From assembly GCF_036884655.1 (NCBI RefSeq), contig NC_088354.1, positions 17,000,001-17,064,000 of the forward strand: a stretch of 64,000 nucleotides of DNA. Direction: 5' to 3'. Position numbers and translations under genes: made by a program. Shown piece by piece: positions 56,835 through 64,000 of this stretch (positions within the stretch are counted from its first letter, which is position 1; each line of letters starts with the position of its first letter). Under the pieces are notes generated by a model that saw only the letters and a list, made by a program, of their open reading frames with translations, did not search any database and was not told where the DNA came from. This DNA comes from Musa acuminata AAA Group (Eukaryota; Streptophyta; Magnoliopsida; Zingiberales; Musaceae).

Positions 56835-58068
56835 TGTTAGGATCAAGAGTGGTACTAAGAGTGGGGGGGGGGGGTTGAATTAGTGTAGCAAAAAACTTTT
56901 CTGATTAAACCAAAAAATATTTATTTCGATTCAATCCGTTTCGGAGAGAAATTGAATTTGAAAGCTTTTGTAAAAGTGCAAAAAGAAGATTAAGGAGGTC
57001 TACAGTAATTTAAATTGCATAAATGAAAAGCAAACCAGAATTTAGAGTGGTTCGGTCATTGTGACCTACATCCACTTTCGGATTCCACCTCCGTCGAGGT
57101 CACTGGTGTCTACTAATGGCCTTCCTTCAATAGCTAAAGACCAACAACCTTTTATAGTGCTTTCTCCTTTTCACGAGCTTAGGAGATAACCCTTACAAGT
57201 CTTATATCTCTCTTGAATGATTTCAGCACTTAGAAAGGGAGGAGAAGGACTCTAGCACTTTTTACAACACTTTAATACTCAAGAATTCAAGATTATGCCA
57301 ATGCTTTCGTGCCCTTTCATGCAGAAAATGGTGGGATATTTATAGGCCCTAATTGGCTTCAGAATTGGAGCAAAAAAGTATCATATCCCCAAATTTCAAG
57401 GTACTAGCGGTACCACCGCCATTATTGGATGGTACTACCGCTTGTAGTCTGACATTGGATAGTACCATCGCCCAGTTTAGGTGGTACCACCGCTCAATTT
57501 TGGTGGTACCACCGCCCAGACCACCTGGGAGACTGGATCTCCCAAGTGGTGCCACCGCCGGCCATGATTTCAAGAGCTGAATGAGATGTTCAATATGGCC
57601 CAATTTAGCCCTGTTTAAATGCCTAATTGGCCCCTAACTAAGTTAGTGGGATTACCTCTCAATCCTAACTCAATTTACAAACTAAATATAATAATTAAGA
57701 TAATTGACAAAGCATCTTATTCCAGTACATAATTGCTCTTCCGACGAGCCTCCGGCGATCTTCCGGCGAACTTCCGACGAACTGCTAGCAATGTTCCGGC
57801 GGACTCTCGGGAAGCTCCTGAACTTTATGACGATCTTCTTGGCAAGTTCTGACGAGCTTCTTTGGTAAGCTCCTGGACTCCTCGATTGGTTCCGGTAGAA
57901 CTTCCGACGAACTTTTAAACTCCCAACGAAAATTCGATCTTGACTCCGGCATAACACCTGCTTTGTGTCTTACTGCTATCATAGTTAATCCTGTACACTT
58001 ATCTCAACATATAGATTAGGTTAAACAATTTACCAATTGATTTCAACATCATAATTTGAGATTCAACA
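56835..58068 (-). repeat. 5' LTR of element H
   Basis: 1234 bp, TGTTAGGATCAAGAG to GAGATTCAACA on plus. TATTTATA near 57338-57345 is the TATA box on minus. GGTGGTACCACCGCC modules lie at 57405-57560. It ends next to ATCCA, the partner of GTCCA at 23186. Confidence 0.9.
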
Positions 58069-58176
58069 ATCCAGCAATTAGGTCAAGGAAAAAATAGTTG
58101 TAGCTAACCAAAGGAATCTAACTCTTTAATAACAAACCACACCAAAGCTAATATTATAATTTTACCTATATGCTAT

Positions 58177-58465
58177 GGTTAATTACATATTACGTTAGTA
58201 ATTAGTTACCTTTAGTATTTCAGTCCTTATACTTTTAAAAGTTATATTGAGATCTCTATATTTATGAAAGTAAAATATTTAACTCCATGACTCAAATAAG
58301 ACCCTCCCCTATCTCTCTTGATTTTTAATCCTATAAAATTATATTTTTAAACCTCTATAAGATCTCAATGTTTTACTTTTATATGGATCCCAATATAATA
58401 TTTAAAAATATAGGGACCGAAATGCTAAAGGTAGCTAATTACATGAGATAATATGTAATTAGCCC
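58177..58465. mobile_element. MITE with ~100-bp terminal inverted repeats, Mutator-type
   Basis: The left arm starts GGTTAATTACATATTA; the right arm read on minus starts GGGCTAATTACATATTA. Arms stay complementary for about 100 bp (GTAATTAG-TACCTTTAG-ATTTC-GTCC; TTTATATTGAGATC). Direct repeats TATATGCTAT and TACATGCTAT flank it (9-10 bp, one mismatch), which suits the 9-bp duplication of Mutator-like elements. It is non-coding. Confidence 0.75.
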
Positions 58466-58889
58466 TACATGCTATGTTAAAGATCAAAGTATATTGATAT
58501 AGAACATAGTATGGAAATAAAGAGAAAGAAATATAAGTGTGAGATAAATAGATGAGAGTAAGAGACTAAAGAAAATATAATTATTTTTATTTAAATATAA
58601 AAATATTTGATCCATTAACCAGTTTCATTATTTATAAAGATTTAGAAGCTTTGGTACAATTAATGAAGATAAAAATTCTCAAAAGTAATCTTTTAAAAAA
58701 TTAATATATTTTTTAAAAATCTCAAATGTGACTTCTAGAATACCTCAATAGTAAATGAGTACACTAAATACAAGAAAAGTCATTATAAAGACCAAAATAT
58801 TTCTTAATTTTTAACATAACTCTTAGAATTTTGACCAATGACTTTTTGTTAATATCTTTGTCTAGAATAAACATTTCTGAAATCCTTTG
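58466..58889. other. AT-rich DNA, possibly LTR of the decayed chromovirus
   Basis: No gene is seen. On minus it follows the chromodomain relic and a PPT-like TTGGGGGAGAATG, so part of it may be an old Gypsy 3' LTR, but no LTR pair is available to test this. Confidence 0.35.
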
Positions 58890-59135
58890 TAAAGTTCAAT
58901 GGTTCTCCATCATTCTCCCCCAATGAAAAAGAACTCGATCCCAAAGAGTGACATGTAAGGTACTGGTCCAATAGGTCTAATGTAAACTCACGAAATTCCT
59001 CTAAATTAATCTAAGTAATATAGAAATCTGGATAATCATGTCACTTGACAAGAAAGTGTTAGGTAACGATAGTAACAAATGTAACAAAGCAGCCATTAAG
59101 AATGATCTCTATGTCATCCCTATGTTATAGGAGAA
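58890..59135 (-). pseudogene. Chromodomain relic of a Ty3/Gypsy chromovirus
   Basis: On minus the frame reads L-V-K-*-H-D-Y-P-D ... I-T-*-I-N-L-E-E-F-R-E-F ... L-L-D-Q-Y-L. This is the chromodomain at the integrase C-terminus, with the two conserved Trp codons mutated to stops (TGA, TAG). A possible E-I-I-L start lies upstream at about 59120. A purine-rich TTGGGGGAGAATG follows. Confidence 0.58.
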
Positions 59136-59274
59136 TTAGTGATTTAGGAGGATTATCACTTGTAGGAATACTAGTAGATAGTTGAGGAGGCTCAAAAGTA
59201 CTATACTGTGGAGTTAAATCATTTATATTGAAATAATATGGAGGATTAAGATTGAGTATTGGCTTATAAGGGTC

Positions 59275-60238
59275 TGATGAAGGAGAAAGAGACTCAAATA
59301 ATACTCAAATAGAGACTTACAATCCTTCACCAACTTAGAATTTAATGCTTCATCAATCAAGCCTCAATGTGGTATTTATAGGCCCTAAGAGGCTTAAAAA
59401 ATAAAGTTAAAAAATTTAAATCCCTGAAATTTTGGGGTACAAGCAATATTATCGCTAACACACGGTGGTACTACCATTGCAACTTTTGATACTACAATTT
59501 CAGACTTTCAAGTAGTTCCACCATCATAATTTTTTAATTTTACGTGGTACCACCACCACCCTAGGCGGTACTATCATAGTAGCGTTGATAAGCATTGTTT
59601 GTGCTTGTCGGTTGACTCAAGCGATACCATCATTTGGGCCTAGTGGTACCACCATTTAGGCCAGCTCAAGGCTACTATTTTGGCCTTATAACAACCTAAT
59701 TTTGTCCGAGTCCAAGCCCATTGGCTTTCTCAACAAGTTGGCATAGTTTCAGCCCAATACCAACTTAATTTGACATAGAAAGACGTCGAACAAGATTTTA
59801 ACAATCATCTAACCATATATCTTACACAATTACAAAGCTTTTACCACATTATATGTCATTTTGGCATATCGTTTGATCTTCTAGTACTTCATTTGAACCT
59901 CTAGCATATTGTCATTTCTTTTGCATATCGCTCAATCTATCGACATATTGACTTTCGCATGACATCTGATCTTTTAGTACAATATCTGATCCTTACAGCA
60001 TGATGCCCAAACTTATAGAATGAAGTCCATTCTTTAGCATGTTGACCAATCTTTCGATTCGACATCCAATTTTTGACATGATACTTTTCTCGACACAATG
60101 TATGATTCTCCTGCTTTGACAATTTGCCCTTAATGGTTCGAGTCCTTGATCGATATATTTTCTACATCACTTATCTCAAAAGCATATTAGTCCATAAACT
60201 CATCAAATGATTTTATTATCAAAATTCAAGATTTAACA
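59275..60238 (-). repeat. Old SIRE-like LTR remnant
   Basis: Similar to the LTR at 63233 and to H: ATGCTTCATCAATCAAGCC, GGTATTTATAGGCCC (TATA on minus near 59371), GGTGGTACTACC modules (59460-59660), and an end ATTCAAGATTTAACA where intact copies have GATTCAACA. The left (U5) end is missing. No PPT adjoins it, so it is a truncated or solo relic. Confidence 0.7.
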
Positions 60239-60862
60239 ATTGTAATAATTATATCAATATCATAAACTTAAAAAATAAGAAATCAATAATTATTTCCAAA
60301 TAACACTTTTAGATCAAATTAGACATGAGATATTAATTTCTTAATAATCTTCAATCAACCAAAACCCTAATTGGAATTACCTAATTGACTTAAACCAAAC
60401 TCAATTCAATTAGGACCTAATAGAACTAATCTCATATCCTTATAAAACCAGTATATAATCACCTTAGACTATTCTAATTTAAATTTGATTGATTTTAGTT
60501 AGGTCAAGTATGTTTTACCTAGTTAAGTTGATATGGAATCACCCTAAACCAACTTCAATAGATCAAACTTGCCTGATTTAGTCAATTAATAAGCTTAAAC
60601 CAATAAACGAAGGGGAAATTGTATTATGTTATATAGTGCTAGCTTAAATTGAACCAATCCACCTGAGTCTTAGATGAGACATATGTGCTGCATATGCTTG
60701 TCCCAAATAATAGATAAAAGAACAATAATGTGTTTAGCACCAATAGCATAGCTAGGCGAGCCTAACTTTATTGATTGGGTTAAGCCTCACTCATAACCTA
60801 GGCTAAGCTTTACCAATGAACTAAGCTATGCTTAGCTCGTAGGTTGACTTATACTTAAACAT
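60239..60862. other. AT-rich DNA, nothing recognised
   Basis: No coding sequence, RNA gene or repeat terminus could be supported. Confidence 0.5.
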
Positions 60863-60971
60863 ATGAGTATGGGTCCTGTCTGATCATATGTGTTGGGTCA
60901 TACCTAGCCATACAAGTTGGGTCGTACTTAGTCGTATGAGTTGGGTCATACATGGCCATAAGAGTTGAGCC
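60863..60971. repeat. 24-bp short tandem repeat
   Basis: Three 24-bp units (60888, 60912, 60936) around GTTGGGTC(A/G)TAC, with a degenerate unit before and a partial one after. On minus the unit would encode an 8-residue Y-D-P-T repeat, but the frame is not part of a supported ORF. Confidence 0.75.
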
Positions 60972-61420
60972 AACCTAGTTTGGCATATCAACTTGACTCA
61001 AGTCAAACCCTAGTTAGATTCCTCTTATCAAATTAGATTTTAATATTTTAAATTATTAAAGAGTAACTAAAATCTATGAATTAAATAATTTAAATTTATA
61101 ATGTTAAATTTAAAACTAATTAAATCATAAAAAAGTATAAATAATTCTTGAAACATAAATATATCTAATTAAATAAATTAAAACTATTATTTTAATCCAA
61201 AATAAAATTTTAAATAATTAAATCAATTTTGAAATTTACTTAAGCTTAAGTGACCATTATAAGTCAAATAATCTTCTAAAATCATAAAATAATTATCTAA
61301 TTTATTAATCATAAAATTTCAAATTTAGAATATTATTATGCATAACAAAATTATAACAAACATAATATCAAGATATTAAAATATGAATAAAAACTGATTA
61401 TAAAATAATAGAGAATCTTA

Positions 61421-61522
61421 CCTCTCCCTAGCTATTCTCTCCTTAGAAGTCACCTTCTCAATACTCCTTTTATTAGACTCACTAAAGAACGAGGAAGGAG
61501 GAAGGAGGAGCCCCTTTATATA
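61421..61522 (-). promoter_or_regulatory. Possible minus-strand promoter and first exon
   Basis: On minus a TATA box TATATAAA (61515-61522) is followed by a purine/pyrimidine-rich leader of about 65-90 bp and then by GAGAG/GTAAG, a good plant 5' splice site (intron would begin at 61421). No coding exon was found downstream, so it could be an LTR promoter or chance. Confidence 0.3.
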
Positions 61523-63232
61523 GAAAAAATAAGATTTGCTCAAAAGATAAGTAAATATTTATATTTATTTTTAATTTATTTTTACTTTACTTTTATACTC
61601 AAAGATAGAAATACAATATTCATTTCTTATGGTTCATATATAAAAACAGAATACAAACTATTTACTTCCTAAAAATCATATCATTCATTAGGAAATAAAT
61701 CAATTAATTGATAAAATTCCTAACTTGTTCACATGATTAAGGAAATCAATTTTAATCATTTCCTTAACCATAGTACATAAACAAGGAAGTTAATAATTTA
61801 AATAAAATAATATATTATTTATAATAATTAATTAATATTTATGAAGAAATTATCGGTGATTATATTTTTAGTTAATAAAATATTTACTATATAAAGACAA
61901 GGATTTGAATTTAAGGATGAAAAAAAGAGAGTGTCTTTTGTAAATTATGAATAATAAAATGGTAATTTATTATTTTTATATATCTAGGATGTGATAATTT
62001 AATTGTATTTTTGATGATCTATTAGAATATGGGTTCCTATGATTAGAATATTAGATAGCCTAATTAATTTTTGAGATTTAGATTTTGAGAATTACATAGT
62101 AATACAATAAAGCAAAAGTTTAAGATATTAGGATCATTTTATTAAGCCAAATATAATTTATTTTTTATAAGGAAATGATTAAATAAATATGTTACATAAA
62201 GAATTTTCTTAAATGATTTAAACTGAGATTATTGAGTAAAATACCAAATTTTAGTATATTTTCTCTAAATTATAATAAGTATTATTGAGTAAAATTTTAC
62301 ATTTTGAATATAATTTTGTCATGATACTCTTATCCACTTTTTGAAAAGTAGATAAGAGTTATTAATTTAATTATAGAATTATTTTTTAGATATATTTGTA
62401 ATAAATAAATAAATATCAATTGACTTAGTTATTCTTAAAGATGTATATATTAGATTTATATCTAATATTTTTTGAAAATAATAACAATAATTTAGTAATA
62501 TGAATAGAAATATTATATGATGCTTATGTTCCCTATGAAATATTTATATTTTTGTTTTATAAAAAAATAAATTAAGTTTGTTGCATGAGTTTTAGCATTT
62601 CCTAATTAGACTTCATCTTATTCATGGGGACCTCAAATTTATTTATATAATTTTATTATAAATTTAAAATAGATTATACATGAATGAAGTTTGATATAAT
62701 TTCTATTACAGTTTGACATATTACTTTTGTTGCCCTTTGCTTTGGAATATTATTTTTCTCTATAATTATAGATATGATAAATTTAATAAAAAATTGTAAG
62801 AATATATTTGCTAATTGTATGGTTTCTTTAGGGTCAATGATTGATTATCTTTTTTATTTTTTGTCTTACATTATGAATGCTTATTGTTAATATATATAGT
62901 TTTACTAATTGAAGATCATATTAAGTATCAATTATTCTTTGAGATATAAAAGTTTTGATAAATTTTAAGTAAAAAATTTATAGGATGTTTTAAAAATATA
63001 TATATTAAAAAGTATTTACCTTTATAAATTTATTACCTAATATGATTCTTAAAATTAAAATTAGATTTATGTTAGGATAGTTTGTAGAAGTTATTTTTTG
63101 ACATTTATAATATATATGTCCTTGTAGTTGAATAAATTTGATTATGCACTGATATTTAAACTTAATTACGTGAGTAACTAATTTGAATGGAGTTTTGATT
63201 TAATGTCAAATTAATTTTCAGTATTATTTTTT
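61523..63232. other. AT-rich intergenic DNA, nothing recognised
   Basis: Very AT-rich. No ORF with family resemblance, no LTR ends and no RNA gene could be supported. Confidence 0.55.
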
Positions 63233-64000
63233 TAAGATCTTAATGCCATTAAGTGGCGGGATGAATTAGTGCAATAACATTTTTAATTGATTTTAAAACT
63301 CGATCAATAAATCAACAAGTTTCAAAAACTTAATTAATCATGTTAAAGTTGTAAGTAAAGAGAATAAGACTAAATTATAAGTAAAGCACAAGTAAAAAGA
63401 GGCAAACTGATTTATAATGGTTCTGTCTTCCGAACTTACGTTCACTCCAAATTTCTCTTCCCTCGAGGCTCTCGGCTTTCACTATCGATTTTCTTTCTAA
63501 TGGATATTAATCAACTATCATTGTTATAACTGTCTCCTTTTTCAAGTTGAGGAAATAACTTCCACACTATCTTTTTACACAAGATCTCTCACCTTTTACA
63601 ACTTAGAATTAGAACCAAACTCAAGAGAAGGAGAATACTCAAACTATGCTCAAAATAAGAGTTTATAATTTTTTTTTTACTAATGAATAGATGCTTCATC
63701 AACCAAGCTTGAGTGAGATATTTATAGGCCCCAAAAGACTTCAAGAATGAAGCCAAAAATTTAAATCCAAAAAATTTCAAGATATCAATGGTACTGTTAT
63801 TGGCATCGAGCGTACTACCATTGTAATGAGGTTGCGAATCTTAGCTCTAGTAGTATTACCATCAGTCTATGTGGTACTACTACCATCGGCATGGGCAGTA
63901 CTACTATCGGAAATATTGAAAAAGCATAAACATTGCTTTTAGATTAACAAAGGCAGTACTACCACTTGGGCCCGGTGGTACCACTACCTAGGCCTAATTT
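63233..64000 (-). repeat. Old SIRE-like LTR, running off the right edge
   Basis: It matches the minus-strand LTR pattern: CATTAAGTGGCGGGATGAATTAGTGCA at its start (decayed GCACTAAGAGGG block), a GGTTCTGTC-CTTACGTTCACT block, ATATTTATAGGCCCC (TATA on minus near 63719) and GGTACTACTACC modules from 63790 on. The initial TGTTAGGATC is no longer readable. Confidence 0.75.

Larger units (their letters stand above)
23191..58068 (-). mobile_element. Element H: SIRE/Maximus-type Copia, host of the nest
   Basis: A minus-strand element of about 9.2 kb when nested DNA is removed. In its own direction it has the 5' LTR (56835-58068), PBS, gag, integrase, reverse transcriptase, RNase H, an extra ORF, PPT and 3' LTR. 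The 3' LTR is cut at 23849/49577 by composite E. Flanks are GTCCA and ATCCA (4 of 5). All ORFs are broken and the protease core is missing, so it is an old copy. Confidence 0.87.

Overview
The window is plant nuclear DNA dominated by nested LTR retrotransposons. The evidence is several Ty1/Copia families of SIRE/Maximus and Tork type, Ty3/Gypsy chromovirus remnants, a MITE, and LTR primer-binding sites complementary to plant initiator Met-tRNA. The style of the LTRs suggests a monocot, possibly Zingiberales, but I cannot prove a species. I found no rRNA, tRNA, CRISPR or prokaryotic feature. Element letters A to J are my own labels.

Layout, left to right. (1) 1-1438: 3' end and 3' LTR of Copia element A. 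(2) 1439-8165: an AT-rich tandem array with units of about 310 bp, split by gag-only Copia element B (2331-7732, perfect 5-bp TSD). (3) 8166-12396: the only host-gene-like region. A TATA box precedes an intronless ORF (10489-11556) for a secreted precursor made of 13 tandem peptide units. Nine units carry R-L-V-P-T-G-P-N-P, which matches the first nine positions of CLE peptide hormones. (4) 12397-19977: Tork-type Copia element C with decayed gag-pol. A solo LTR (D, 17001-19292) interrupts it a few codons before the pol stop. (5) 19978-22633: a GC-rich stretch and a truncated Ty3/Gypsy element J. (6) 23191-58068: a four-level nest. SIRE-like element H (minus strand) is the outer host. Its 3' LTR carries composite E (23850-49571, LTR-internal-LTR-internal-LTR). 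The third LTR of E is broken by solo LTR G (38686-48880), and G is broken by gag-only element F (39137-47831). E, G and F each have perfect 5-bp target duplications; that of H matches 4/5. (7) 58069-64000: AT-rich DNA with a Mutator-type MITE, a decayed chromodomain and two old SIRE-type LTR remnants.

How the elements relate. B and F code only for a Gag without a zinc knuckle, so they would need pol proteins supplied by relatives such as H. E has Gag and a protease fragment but no integrase or reverse transcriptase. In their place it carries an extra ORF (349 aa, intact in the second copy) resembling the 'putative plant transposon protein' family, preceded by promoter-like sequence. In H the same ORF lies after pol. 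The LTRs share a C-rich terminal hairpin, an 18-bp palindrome upstream of the TATA box, GC-rich inverted modules and 17-bp tandem repeats. The observations most worth checking are the CLE-like multi-unit precursor, the triple-LTR composite with its relocated ORF, and the gag-only family.
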